In this document: positions 9,354-21,304 of the stretch, piece by piece
How positions within the stretch are numbered: position 1 is the first letter of the stretch
Layout of the letters: each line of letters opens with the position of its first letter
Translations under genes and position numbers: made by a program
Notes under the pieces: model-generated
What the model saw: the letters and a program-made list of their open reading frames with translations, nothing else
Told to the model about the DNA's origin: nothing
The model's database searches: none
NCBI GenBank assembly: GCA_027625915.1
Contig: JANTQA010000036.1
Span: 6,965,001 to 7,029,000 of the forward strand
Direction of reading: 5' to 3'
DNA: 64,000 bases
Source: Anaeramoeba flamelloides
Lineage: Eukaryota > Metamonada > Anaeramoebidae

Positions 9354-12300
9354 AAATTAAGTGTAGCAAGATGTAAAAAAATTGCTTTTTAAATTTATCA
9401 TGTTTTGTTCGAGAATTTCGAAAAATTCTTTGGATCTCTCAAAATGTTTTTTAATTTTTCTCAAAAAAAAAAAACCCAAAAAAAGCTAAAATTTTCAATA
9501 TTTTGTCTTTCTTTTAATTCAAAAACTTTTAAATAATTTTTATCTTGGTTTACAACTTTGGATTTCAGTTCTCACATAACATAAAATTCGGAGAGTCCTT
9601 AATGGATTCCAAGTCAATAACAATTGTTAAAATTTTCATCTTAATCATTGTACTCTTACGGTTTAAATACAAATTTACCCGTCAGTGGATATCTGTTTAA
9701 TGTTTAACTTCGTATTCAGAGACTTTAAGTGATATCCTGATTTTATGGCCAGTGAATATTATTTTTCTTACTAAAATCACATTTATTGGATTTAAAGAAT
9801 GTTAATTCAATAAAAATTGATAGAATTTTGTAAATTAAATATATTTTTTTACAAAATATTTCTGGTTGTGGAGAAAAGATTTTTCTCATTTCAAAATACA
9901 AAATTTCCCTAAGTAAAATATTTTTATACAAAGAGATGACTGGTTTATTTTTTTAAAAAAATAAGGAGTTTAGGTTACTTGGTATTAATGTTTTTATAAG
10001 TAATGGTTTTTTTTATCCAAATAAGAAAACTATCAATAGAAAAACAAAAAATACAAATTTATCATTCAAAATAATGAAATGATCGGAATGAAAATTTTGA
10101 GGTGTGTCCAAAATTTTGAAATGGGGTTTAGTTATTTGAAAAAAAAATAATCAACATAAATATATTAAAAAAATGTTTTTTTTTTACAATAATCAAACTA
10201 TATTTCAAAAATTGTCACTCACCTGAAATAATAAATTTAAAAAAAAAAAATTATTTTTTACTATTTAATAACAACTCATAATTAAATATAATTAATAATT
10301 TCTTTTTTATTATTTCTAAACGCATAAAAACCTCTGATATTTTTAAAATGATAAAAAAGAATAAAATCAAGATCGAAAACAAAGTGAACCACAATTTTTG
10401 AAATGAGTATTACATATTTTTTCTTACTGAACTTCCACTTGAAAAAAGGTTTATAAATTAGATTTTTTTTTAATAAACATATACCTTTTAAAAGATATTT
10501 ACATATTAACAATTTTCTTAATATTTAGAGTAAAAATATAATTTTCTAAAATCTTCTAAATCTAAAAATCTTCTAAAAATTTTTTTTATTGAAGAAAACT
10601 AACAGTAAATGCTTTGGAAAGATGTTTTGGGATTTAAAAACTTTAAAATTGAAAAATTAAAGAATTTACGAAAGGATTTGAAAAAAAAATATTATTATTT
10701 TTTGTTCCTAAATTAATTTTCAACAATTACTGTTATCAGGATGGATTTGGTTTAAATTTGAAATTCTGGAAACCAAAATATAAACCAATACCATTAGGTA
10801 AAGTTTTTAAGTTCAAGATCTCTTTGAATTTTTGATCAAAGAGTAAATTTTCAAACAGTTACACAAATATATTTTCATTTTCTTCTAAAAACGTTAAATC
10901 TAATAATTTTAATAAAATGTCTATTGATGAATTCCAAAAGGAACCAAAAAGGAAATTAAAAAAACAAAATTTTGATAAACACTTTTTAATTCAATAAATA
11001 TTTGCTTTTAAAATCTATAACAGAAAAAATATTTGAAAAGTGTATCAATTGTCCTTTATTTCATTTTGTGTTAAAAAACACTAGAATTTTTAAAAATTAA
11101 ATTTATATGTTTATTATTTTCAGAAACATTAAAGTATAATTGGTAGGACTAAAAAAGAATATAAAACCCATCCTAAGTTTTAAAAATATCGTTCGTTTTA
11201 TTCAATTTACTTTCAAATTTGTTGGGAATTGTACTATTTTTTTGAAAATTTTAGATTGTGAGAACAAATTTGGAATGATCAGAAATTTCAAACCATGAAC
11301 CTAACCCAGAAGCATATTACACTTAATATAAGCAATTTATTTCCAAATTGAAGTTAACTGGTGTCCAAAAATGAAGAAAAAAGGAACGTCGATTAAATTT
11401 TAATTTGGAAACAATTTCACTTCATTTTCAATTTCCTTTTACAGATGAGAACAAAGCCCCAAATTACAGCTTACTTCTTTGAAAACTCTATTTATAAAAG
11501 ATAAATGGAAAGGGAAGTTAAAATTTTTTCCAATTTTAAATACAAATACCAGTAAATGATTATTCTAAAATTATATAGTGGGTAAAACTAACCTAATAAT
11601 TTAACTTTAACGTCTTACAAAAATTTAACTCATGAAAAAATATTGATTAACTGTCGAAATAAAAGAAAAAAATGAAATCGATGAAAAAATAATAGAAACA
11701 AGAAATAGGATTCTTTACATGAATTTTAAAAAGGAATTATGTGGATCTTGAAAGATCAATTGGATTTTTGTAACAAAAAAAACCATTTAATTTAACAAAA
11801 TTTGTAATTATGACGAAATTTTCGTAACAAAAGTATTAAATTTTTTTGAAACCATTTGCATTAATTCAAAGATCTAATCTCAAAAGCTAATTTAAATCCA
11901 AACCAAGTTTGTATGTATGTTTTACTATCTTCAAATACTCAAAACAGAAAAAAATATGTCTTGAATTTTGGTAATCCGTTAAAGTTTGTCAACATAGAGG
12001 GTTATTTACAACACCCTACTCTGAACTTGAATTGTAAAACAAAAGGAACATGTTTTTGCTTCAACTTGCTAAAAAAATAAAAGCAAATTTGGAAATACAA
12101 GAATTAAAAGAAATTAACAAAAGACACAATTCTCAAATAGAAACCATACTATAGTGAATTTATATGATTAACTAATTTAAATTTGACTTTGATCTTTCAA
12201 GAATTTTATTAAACAAATGAATGAAGTTATTGTTCTTTTTATTTCTAAAAACTATCATTAATTACCATTTCTAAACGATTTTATCAGTTTAAAGTTTCAA

Positions 12301-13134
12301 AATTTTTAAAAAATTCTAAAAAGTTTTGAGAGAATTCGTTACTTTTTTAAAATTAAATCACAAAATCATCAGTTTTCAAAAATCAAAGTTTTTAAATACC
12401 AAAACATCTTCTAAAAACATTTGCCTCTTGTTTTCACCAATAAAAAATTTTTTAGATGGTTTTTAGATTTAGAAGATTTTAGAATGAAAATCATGAACTC
12501 CTACAAACAGAAAAGAAAATTCAAATGTAAAGTTTTTAAATCCAAAAACTTACAAACCATCGAAAAATCATCAGTTGTTTTTATATAGTTTGTCAATTAT
12601 TTTTCATTTGGGAATCTAAATACGAAATTTTTTATTTTTTTTAAATCACCACCAATTGACGTTATCAGGGTTTCAAAAATATAATCCCATTCCAAGACAG
12701 CCGTTATCGTCATATTTAAAGTGAATTTGAATTAAAATTACCATTGTTTTAATCCACTTTATATTTTATGTGTTTTCCATTTATATAATTACATTTCCCT
12801 TCGACTTTAATTTACGATAAAAAAAAAAAAAAAAAGGATGAAAAAAAAAAAAAGAAAAAAAAATCATATTTTTTTTCACATTAATTGATTTATTTATCTT
12901 ATTAATAATTATTTAACATTAAAAATCAAAAACTTTTGAAAAAAATTCAAAAAATGAAAAAATAAAAACAAATCAATTATTTTAACTTTACTTTTTTACT
13001 TTAAGATCTTTAATTTTTTAATCTTTTTGTTTTTCTTCTTGTTTATAAATTAAAAATATGTAAAATTATTTCAAATATATTATTTTTTAAATATTTTATA
13101 TTCTAATCTAATTAATAGAAAAAAGTACAAAAAA
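9354..13134. other. gene-poor spacer with repeat fragments
   Basis: No convincing gene. A fragment at about 9960-10030 matches 14710-14790 (TTAGGTTACTTGGTATTAAT type). One M2 MITE lies at 11358-11552. The rest is A+T-rich with homopolymer runs. Confidence 0.5.
11358..11552. mobile_element. MITE family M2 copy (left end eroded)
   Basis: Contains the family arms TTTCACTTCATTTTCAATTT and GGAAGTTAAAATTTTTTCC. It ends in CAAATACCAG followed by TA, as in 17652-17828. Confidence 0.6.
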
Positions 13135-13311
13135 ATGGAGAAAAAAATTAGAAAAAATATACGAAATATATTAAATTTAAATGATGAAGATGAATTCTTA
13201 ATGATTTTGGCAACAGCAGAAAAATTACAATCTGGAATATTTTTAATGTTTTATGAAGATATAGATGAAACAGATCAAATGATAACAAATATGTTCGAGG
13301 ATATTATTTAA
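13135..13311 (+). CDS. small hypothetical protein (58 aa)
   Basis: An ATG-to-TAA frame of 58 codons with varied, acidic composition: MEKKIRKNIRNILNL, then DEDEFLMILATAEKL and a C-terminal TNMFEDII. It has a basic N-terminus and two predicted helices. No family is recognised. Its composition is unlike the poly-Phe/poly-Lys frames around it, which is the only reason to list it. It might be a short gene or a first exon. Confidence 0.35.
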   Translation: MEKKIRKNIRNILNLNDEDEFLMILATAEKLQSGIFLMFYEDIDETDQMITNMFEDII

Positions 13312-13954
13312 ATGGAAAATATCAAATATTTGAATAAATCTATCAATCTAGCAATATTACATAAGAAATTCTTTTCATTGAATAAAATAAAAAAAAATTT
13401 TCTTCAATAACATAATAAGTAAACTTTTATTTTTTACAAATAATCGTTTATTATGTTATTTAAAACTAAATTTTTTATTTTTCACAAAAAAAAATTAAAA
13501 TGTATTAAAGATAAACAGGGAAATAATTATATAAATATGTTTCGTTAAGCATTATTTTATAAAACTGTTTTGTTAAATTAAGAATATTATTTTTATTTTT
13601 ATTTTGAAAAAAGTATGATATTATTACATTAATAATGCCAACTACAAAAATAATAATAATAATAATAATAGAAATTTAGTGTATTAAAAAATTTTTTTAA
13701 CAACAATGAAATATTTTAAAATCTAAATAAATAAATAAAATCGTATTAATAATTATATATAAATTATGTATTATCAATAAAGAAAATTCAAAAATTATTA
13801 ATTTAAAAAATATTTTTTTCATTTTTTTTCATTTTTTAACTAAACTAAAATTCAAAATTTTCCACACAGATAAAACGTTCTAAACAATAGTAATAATACA
13901 ATTTCATTTAAATTTGAGAAAATTTTGATTTTTGTAAGTTATGAAAATCATTTT

Positions 13955-14200
13955 TTCATCTTTTAGTTTTTGTTTTCATTTCATTGTTTGAATTACGTAA
14001 TTTGTTTCGTTGGATCAAAAATTTTTTTCAACCATCGATATTATGTTAAAGTCGAATTGTATAAATGGAAGAACTCAAATAAAATTAGTTGGTAGTATCT
14101 AAACATTTGATCGATCAATATTCCTAATAGAATTTCAACAAATTTACTAATGTATTTTTTTGTTTTGCTCTCTCCAAAATTTTTAACACACCCTAGATTT
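13955..14200. repeat. dispersed repeat R4, copy A
   Basis: Matches 20765-21000 in order, including TTTTTGTTTTCATTTC, GGTAGTATCTAAACAT, CGATCAA and CCAAAATTTTTAAC. It is noncoding and diverged. Confidence 0.55.
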
Positions 14201-15724
14201 ATTTGTATTGATAATTATTTATTTATTGTTTTGTGAGTATTGTAATTTATAAACAAGTGTTAACATTTCAATTAGTGAATGGTTCTAATTTGGTATTTCT
14301 TCTTTAATTGATTAAATAAGTTTTTTTTTCACAAATTGAATTTTGGTGTGTTAAAAATTTTAAATTGGGGTTTATAAAAAAATTTTTTAATCATTTCCTT
14401 TTTTTTATAATGAATTTACAAAATAAAAAAAAGTTTACAAAATAATATATCTGTTATGGAAAAAGTTTAGCAAAATATGAAAATCCTTAACTTCAATTCA
14501 ATTTTATTTTTACTTTTAATCATTGAGAAACATAAATGGGGTTTTATAAGTTCGATCTAAAAAGAATTTTATAAATAGTATTTTTTGTTATTGTGAATAG
14601 TTATTTTATTATTTACAATAAATTCCATTCCAAAAATTTGTAACTAACCAAAATCAAAAAAAAAAAAAAAAAAAAAAAACTCAATTTATTATATTTTTCC
14701 AAACCTAATTTTTAACCTACATTTAAGTTACCTAGTTTTAATGTTTTTATAAGTTTTCATTTTTATACAAATAAAATAAAAAAAATATAAAATGAAAAAA
14801 TAAAAATCTGATAATTTCAAATGGCGAAACAAGCTGAACAAAAATGGTATTGTATTTCTTTTTGAACGTTTGCTAGAAATTGATTGATCAATCAAAAGAT
14901 TAGAAATCTTCAACAAATTATAATTGTTTTTTTGTATTTGACAAACTTAAAATTTACTTTCTGTCAATCATTTAAGTATAATTTCAGATCTAATTAGATG
15001 AAATAGATTACATAACAGGTTAAAAGGAAAAGAAATTAAATCACAAAAGATAAAAAATGATATAATTTTTCTAAACAAAATTATTTCCAAATGAAATGTA
15101 AAGTCTATATTTTTTTATTCTTTCTAAAGTTTAATTAATGTCATAAATTTTGAGATTTAATTCTTAGTAAAAACTTTGTTATTAATATTTTTTAAAAAAA
15201 TATTGTAATAAATTTTACTCTTTTAGTTTATTATATATTGTTTTATTTTTCACAAACCAAAAATAATTGGATTACTTTTGGGAATTTCTAAAAAAATATA
15301 CTTATTAAAAAAAAATTAATAAATTCTTTATTTTTTTTTATTTATAAGTTTGGAATATCAATTTTATTTATACAATAATATATATTGAACCAATATATAT
15401 CGGATATATATCAAAATAAGTCTATATCAATACAATTGTTATTTAATCCGGGGGGTTAGAGTGATTATAATGCATTAATTGAATTAGTTTAAACTGTTTG
15501 AATACTCTTAGAAAAAAAAATTATTATTTTAGAAAATTCATAAATGAAATTATTTATTAAATATTTCTTATTTTTAAATTGTTTTTTTCATCCTTAATTA
15601 GTTTTACAATATTTTTTGCAAGGTTTATAAGCAACGGGTAAAAGTCTGTTATTTTAATGTTATTTAAAGTTGTGGAAAGGATTTGAGAAAAATAATATTT
15701 GAGGTTATATCAGAATTGTATTTT

Positions 15725-15910
15725 ATCTTCAAATTCACAATCAAAATGAACACGATTGTTGTTTTTTTTTCAAAAGTATACGCTAATATTTTTGGGTTTT
15801 TCAATTTTTAAAAACAGATATTTTCTAATTAGATTTACTAGATACAGATATCAACAATTTACAGATGTTTATCTTTCTACGCTGTGCTTATTTGTTCTTT
15901 ACAGGTTAAT
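15725..15910. repeat. R1 fragment
   Basis: Resembles 3597-3770 of R1 (CGATTGTTGTTTTTTTTT, GGGTTTTTCAATTTTTAA, CTTATTTGTTCTTTACAGG). An M1 MITE follows directly, so it probably inserted into this fragment. Confidence 0.5.
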
Positions 15911-15912
15911 TA

Positions 15913-16107
15913 CAGTCATTTTCACTTTTAAGACACAAACTTTCAATGAAATTTAAGGTTCAGAAAAATCTCAAATTAAGGCACAAAATTTGGATTTTTT
16001 TTTTAACAATTTATTTTTACTAAAATTCCAAATTTAGTGCCTCAATTTGAGATTTTTTTTGTCTTAATTCGTGTTGAAAGTTTGTGCCTTAAAAGTGAAA
16101 CTGAATA
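15913..16107. mobile_element. palindromic MITE family M1, copy 2
   Basis: TA-flanked at the left (CAGTCATTTTCACTTTTAAG); the right end is slightly eroded (CTGAATATA). The arms are nearly complete inverse complements. Confidence 0.8.
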
Positions 16108-17141
16108 TAATGATTTCTATTATTCTGTGGTATTTGTATTAATAAAAAAATATATTAGAATAATAAGTAGGGGTTCGATTATTATTACAAAAAATTGAAG
16201 TATTGTCAATGTAAATTTTCAACCAAATCACCAACCAGGTAGTTTATAACAAGAAAAGATCTTTTGATCTGATCACTGGTTAAATTTATTTCTTTTCGTT
16301 TATTTTTCAAAATTTATTGTTTCTTTCTAAAGATCTTAAGATGATCAAATTATTATTTTTCTAATTCTCAAATATGGTAAAATTACTTGAAAAGTTACCA
16401 AGTAAGTAATTCAAATTAATTTTTTAATACTGATATGAAGAACAATATCGTGGTTTGTAATTTATTATTAAAAAATAATATCTCACAATTCCAAATATTT
16501 ACACATTTTAATCAAACAGATTAGGAATTGAAATAAAAATACTGAATTAATGCTTTTACTTGGAGACGAATAATTATTATCAATTCAAAGGATTTTTTAA
16601 AATGTACAGATTGAGAATTTTAAAGATTGGAAAGGTAATAGAAATAGATTTTTTTTTTATTTTATTGTTGTGATATATTTTGTTTAAATTGATTAGTTGA
16701 AGTTAAGAAAATATTGTAAAAAAAGTTTAAATAAATCATAGTTTAATACTTCTAAAAATACATATTTATTTGTATTTATTAAAATTGATAGGAATTATCT
16801 AGAAAATATTATTCCTACCATTGTAAGATAAAAATAAAAGGTGGTTTATTATTTTATTAATAATAAATAAGTCATGAAACATTTCAAGTAAGGTAAAAAA
16901 AAAAAGAAAGTAATTAAATAATATAAAAGTGTTGAATAATATTAAAATATTATCAAATAAAATAAAATTTTTTTAAAAGTTTGACTCTGTTAAATAAATT
17001 TTTATATAAGAAATGTCAATAAAACCTGGAATTATCTTTTTCGAAAATAGAATTTAAAAAAAAAATATTAATTATTATTATTTAATGATATAAAAAATAT
17101 TTAGATTTGGGGAATATTTGCAATCAGGTTATAATCAAATA

Positions 17142-17338
17142 CAGTCAGTTTCACTTTTAAAGCACAAACTTTCAACGAAATTTAAGGCACAAAAAAAATC
17201 TCAAATTAAAGCACAAAATTCAAATTCTAGTAAAAATAAATTGTAAAAAAAAAAATTCCAAATTTTGTGCCTTAATTTGAGATTTTTTTGTGCCTTAAAT
17301 TCCGTTGAAAGTTTGTGCCTTAAAAGTGAAACTGACTG
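17142..17338. mobile_element. palindromic MITE family M1, copy 3
   Basis: A 197-base near-intact copy, CAGTCAGTTTCACTTTTAAA to GTGAAACTGACTG, with TA on both sides. Confidence 0.88.
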
Positions 17339-17651
17339 TAATTAGAAAGTATTATATCGAGATAATCGGAAAATACAAAGTGAAAGGGTAGAGTCTGATA
17401 TCTCATAAAATAATCTCTTAAAAAAATTAAATAAATTTCTATTAATTGAAATTTTGATTATTAATAATTTCTATGAAATTTATTGTTGATATTAGTCAAA
17501 ATTAAAGTTTTAGTTTTTTTATTATTATAAAATCTTTTTAAATAATAGAACTTTAGAACAGCAATACACTTTTTTAATAAACTATAACAGATTTCAATTT
17601 CAATGTTTGTAGTTGTATTGTTACTCACTTAAGGAAACGAATATTTCATTA

Positions 17652-17828
17652 CTGGTATTTGAATAATAAATGGGATTTTTTTTCACTTCATTTTTAATTT
17701 CTCTTTTTTAAGAGAACATAGATCGAGAACCTTAAATTGTAACATAATCTCTTTGAGAACTTTATTTATAAAAAAAAAATATGGAAAAGGAAGTGAAAAT
17801 TCTTTCCCATTTAGAATTCAAATACCAG
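17652..17828. mobile_element. MITE family M2, best copy
   Basis: A 177-base element. The left arm begins CTGGTATTTGAATAATAAAT and the right arm ends with ATTCAAATACCAG. TA is on both sides. The inner arms carry CACTTCATTT and GGAAGTG. Other copies are 3431-3594, 11358-11552, 26098-26510 (partial cluster) and 43402-43569. Confidence 0.78.
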
Positions 17829-18363
17829 TAATAAAAAATATGAAAATTAGAAGAAAAATTTAGTGCCATTTTGATTCCAAATACCAGTTGTAAAATAGTT
17901 TTCAATTTTTTAAAGTAAGACTTCTGATATTTGTATGGAATTGAATCTTTGTTCAGAATATTTAAAGTTTCGAAACTCAAATAATTTTGACCATAAAACA
18001 TTGGATTTGATTTCAAAAAAGAAAAATTGTTTTGGTTTGAAATTGGAAATTTCAAATAAGGACTTTTTCAAATTGCTTTTATCATTAATAATATTGAAAT
18101 GGTTTCATGAAAGCGGTCTGAAAAAACGAAATAAGAATTCTCTCAAAAAGCTCTTTATTGAAATACTATTCAACGAAAAACAATAATTGTTATTTTTGAA
18201 AAACAAAAATCCATACTAATCATAAAAGGAAGGAAACTAATTGTACTGGGAGGATAAGGCACAACAGATCCTATTTGAGTTTTCACCTCAAAAGAAAAAT
18301 GTCCAAAAATTCCTTTTCATTTTTTTTAAAACAAAATTTACAAAATTAATTTGTATAAAACTG

Positions 18364-20196
18364 ATGAACAATCTCTCACAAGATCTTAAAACCATTTTTG
18401 AATTTCTACATGAGTGCTACATTGGAAAAGAAGACCAAACTGGGATTTTTAATTTTATAATAAATAGAAAAGACGAAGAAGATCTCACGACATCGATAAT
18501 TATCAAAGGTAATAGCATCCAAATTGATTTTGAATTAAATGAGAAAGGATCGTGTGTCATTAAGTGTGACGAAAAAACCTTAATTCAAATGTTTACTGGT
18601 GAACTTGAACCGTCGGTGGCCGTGATGTTTGGTCAAATACAAGTAGAAGGTGATTTAAATAGTTTATTATCCTTTTCACAATCCTTTGACATTTCAAAAG
18701 AAAATTACTTAAAGTTCAAGCAAAAGTCAAATCCTATTAGAACAAGCAAATCGTTTCCAAAAAAAGAAGAAAAAAAAGTCGTTCAGGAAAAATCAAAAGA
18801 AGAAAAAGAAGAAGAAAAAAAAAATGAAAATGATATTAAAATTGAGATAGAAAAAGAAAAAGAAAAAGAACAAGAACAAGAAATAGAAATAGAAATAGAA
18901 ATAGATCAAAAAAAGAAAGAAAATAGCTCAGCTGAAGAAAAAGAAGAAATTAAAGAACAATCAAAAGAAAATAAAAAACAACCAAGCACCCATTTAGCTA
19001 TTGCTTTTAGATTTGCTGTGTGGTCCTGTGAACAACCAGAATTTGAAAGCAAAGTATTATTTAATGTCATAGATGTTGATCTTAAATCTGTTGTTATGAA
19101 ATTAAGCCCTCAAACTGTTATTATTGAAGAATTAAACCAAGAAAACAACAAAGAAAAAGAAAACAACAAAGAAAAAGAAAAAGAAAATGAAAATGAAAAA
19201 GAAAAAGAAAAAGAAATAGGAAAAGAAATCGAAAAAGAAAAAGTTGAACAAGAAATAAACGACGAAGAATATATGGTAATTTTTAATTGTTATCAAAAGC
19301 CTTTAATTCAATATTTAACTGGGGAATATACTTTATTAGAAATGTTTGATCGAACTTCTGAAGAAGAGTTTTCATTGTGGGAGCTTGAATCGGGTTTTGC
19401 ACAGGTTTTAGATCAAACACTCTCGCTTTCACAAGAAAAATATACTGAATTTGTTCAGGAGCAAAAGCAACAAATAGAAAATGAAAACATTGAATCTACC
19501 AAAATTAAAAAATTATCTTACAATGCAATTGCTTTATTGACTGCAGGTGCCTTTAATATAATGGATTCTGTGAAAAAGCTCTCTAAAACAGAAAAGGCAA
19601 AAACCTTCAAAAAAGAAACAGAGCAACTTTTTGGAAAGGCAAAGAAGACCGAAGCTTATTCTAAATTTTCTGGAAATACACAAAAAATGGTTTTCAAAAT
19701 TCAAAATTCCCAATCCTATTCAAAATTAACAAACGAAAGTAAGCAAATGTACCAAAAGTTTATAACCAGTGATCGCTGGTCTTCAACTAAAAACGAAACA
19801 AAGCAAATGTATCAAAAGCTTAAAGAAAAGGATTACAAAGAAAAGACAATTAAGGGAACAAAGCAGGTATATCAAGTCGCAAAGCACGGCACACAAGAAA
19901 TGATTGGCAAAATTAAGCAATCCAATACATACGAAAAGGTGAAGAAAGAAACTGAAGACCTTTTGGAAAAAATTATGGCAAACGAAACGGTTTCCAATTT
20001 GGTGATCAAAACAAACAAAGTTGTCAAAGATATTAAAAATAGCCCAAAATCTCAAAAGGTTTCCCAAAAAATAAATAAAAAAATTAAAGAAGGAAAAGAA
20101 ATAATAAATGAAAAAAGAGGAATAGAGAACAATAATGAAGATCCCTTTAACTATGAAACACTATCAAATTTAATTAATGAAAAAAAAGAATTTTAA
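18364..20196 (+). CDS. two-SCP2-domain lipid-binding protein with amphipathic repeat tail
   Basis: Single exon, 610 residues from the ATG at 18364. The frame is open upstream to 18241, but this is the first ATG and the domain starts right after it. Residues about 20-115 form an SCP2 sterol-carrier domain, ending in FTGELEPSVAVMFGQIQVEG and DLNSLLSFSQSF, the family's signature end (GKxxP..A.M.GK.K..G). A Glu/Lys spacer follows. A second, diverged SCP2-like unit spans about 207-365, with its own Glu/Lys insert and YLTGEYTLLEMFDR. Residues about 395-575 are loosely repeated Lys-rich amphipathic units (NESKQMYQKF, NETKQMYQKL, GTKQVYQVA). They resemble the lipid-droplet- or membrane-binding helices of perilipin-like or LEA-like proteins. 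SCP2 domains bind sterols and acyl chains. No peroxisomal SKL-type C-terminus is seen (it ends NEKKEF). Inference: a cytosolic lipid-transfer protein that sits on membranes. Confidence 0.8.
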   Translation: MNNLSQDLKTIFEFLHECYIGKEDQTGIFNFIINRKDEEDLTTSIIIKGNSIQIDFELNEKGSCVIKCDEKTLIQMFTGELEPSVAVMFGQIQVEGDLNSLLSFSQSFDISKENYLKFKQKSNPIRTSKSFPKKEEKKVVQEKSKEEKEEEKKNENDIKIEIEKEKEKEQEQEIEIEIEIDQKKKENSSAEEKEEIKEQSKENKKQPSTHLAIAFRFAVWSCEQPEFESKVLFNVIDVDLKSVVMKLSPQTVIIEELNQENNKEKENNKEKEKENENEKEKEKEIGKEIEKEKVEQEINDEEYMVIFNCYQKPLIQYLTGEYTLLEMFDRTSEEEFSLWELESGFAQVLDQTLSLSQEKYTEFVQEQKQQIENENIESTKIKKLSYNAIALLTAGAFNIMDSVKKLSKTEKAKTFKKETEQLFGKAKKTEAYSKFSGNTQKMVFKIQNSQSYSKLTNESKQMYQKFITSDRWSSTKNETKQMYQKLKEKDYKEKTIKGTKQVYQVAKHGTQEMIGKIKQSNTYEKVKKETEDLLEKIMANETVSNLVIKTNKVVKDIKNSPKSQKVSQKINKKIKEGKEIINEKRGIENNNEDPFNYETLSNLINEKKEF

Positions 20197-21300
20197 AAAA
20201 AAAAAACAATAAAATTTAATAATAATTGATTTACTGTCAATATTTTCTAAGCCAATAATAGTAGTAATATTATTGTTTTCGGGTTATTATAAACTATTTT
20301 ATCAATTTTGTAACAACAATTAAGGTTATTAGAAAAATTAATTCATTCTAATATCCCATATAAAAAAATAAAAAATTATTTTAAATTATCATATTTTTAA
20401 CAATTATTATTTTTTTTTCTATTCAACGAATAATATTATTGAATTATTTATTGATTTTTCAATTTTTAAATTTTTTTTTTTTTTTTTAGTTCTTAGAAAA
20501 CTAAATTGAGTTTAAAATACTTCGAATGACTGTGTCTTTTCTAGAATACAAATTTAATTAGAAGACCCAAATTTAGACACTTCAAAAATCTCTTTTTAAT
20601 GGATTAAGCGTTTTTTCACATATTATTCCATAACAATAAATCCTAAATTCCTATTTATTTGACAAGCTTATAGCAATTAAAAGAATAACAATACTAAAAT
20701 TTTCATTCAATTTGGCAATAATTTTGGGATATTAAAAATTAAGTTATTTATTATCTTTTTTTTTTTGTTTTCATTTCCTTTTTTTTTCAATTGCATAATA
20801 TTTTCATTTGATCAGTAAGTTATTTTTAGTTTTTGATATAATACTAAGGTTGAGTTCTTCGGGATCGAAACCCCCTAATAAAATTGGGTGGTGGTATCTA
20901 AACATTAAATCGATCAAATATTACCTACAAAATTGAAATAAATTTAGAAATACATTTTTTTGTTCCATTCCAAAATTTTTAACATTACTATTTTAATTTT
21001 TCATTTTAATTTGGATAAAAAGAACTTTATAGAAATAAAATAAATATTTCGGAACTGAAATTTGATTTTAAATTAGGTTTTGATAAATACAAGTAAATTG
21101 GGATTATTTTTGGCCTATTTTTGATTTTGGGGTTCTATATTTTTAGTATTGAGTTTTTTTAACATAAGTATCAAGTAGATGTACTTTTCAGTTGAAATGA
21201 AAATTTGGGTTACTAATATAGAAAAAAATGACAATTCAAATTTCAATAAGCTTGAAATTGGTGAAATTGTGTTAGTTTTATATAAAATATTTACTTATTT
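20197..21300. other. spacer with dispersed repeat copies
   Basis: Holds an arm-like copy (20495-20640) of the long-TIR element at 51300-52168 and the R4 copy at 20765-21000. No gene was recognised. Confidence 0.5.
20765..21000. repeat. dispersed repeat R4, copy B
   Basis: Diverged direct copy of 13955-14200 (GGTGGTATCTAAACATTAAA, CGATCAA, TTCCAAAATTTTTAACA). Confidence 0.55.
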
Positions 21301-21304
21301 TAAA

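Larger units (their letters stand above)
13312..17640. other. gene-free stretch with dispersed repeats and MITEs
   Basis: Holds a dispersed repeat at 13955-14200, a GATAATAAT-type microsatellite near 13650, an R1 fragment at 15725-15910 and two M1 MITEs. No gene was recognised. Confidence 0.5.

Noticed and set aside
10705-10802. Coding-like patch before a GTAAAG donor (NYCYQDGFGLNLKFWKP)
   Set aside because: No start, acceptor or neighbouring exon found.
17935-18186. 83-codon frame just upstream of the SCP2 gene
   Set aside because: Lys/Phe/Leu-rich, no recognised family, and partly derived from sequence adjoining an M2 MITE.
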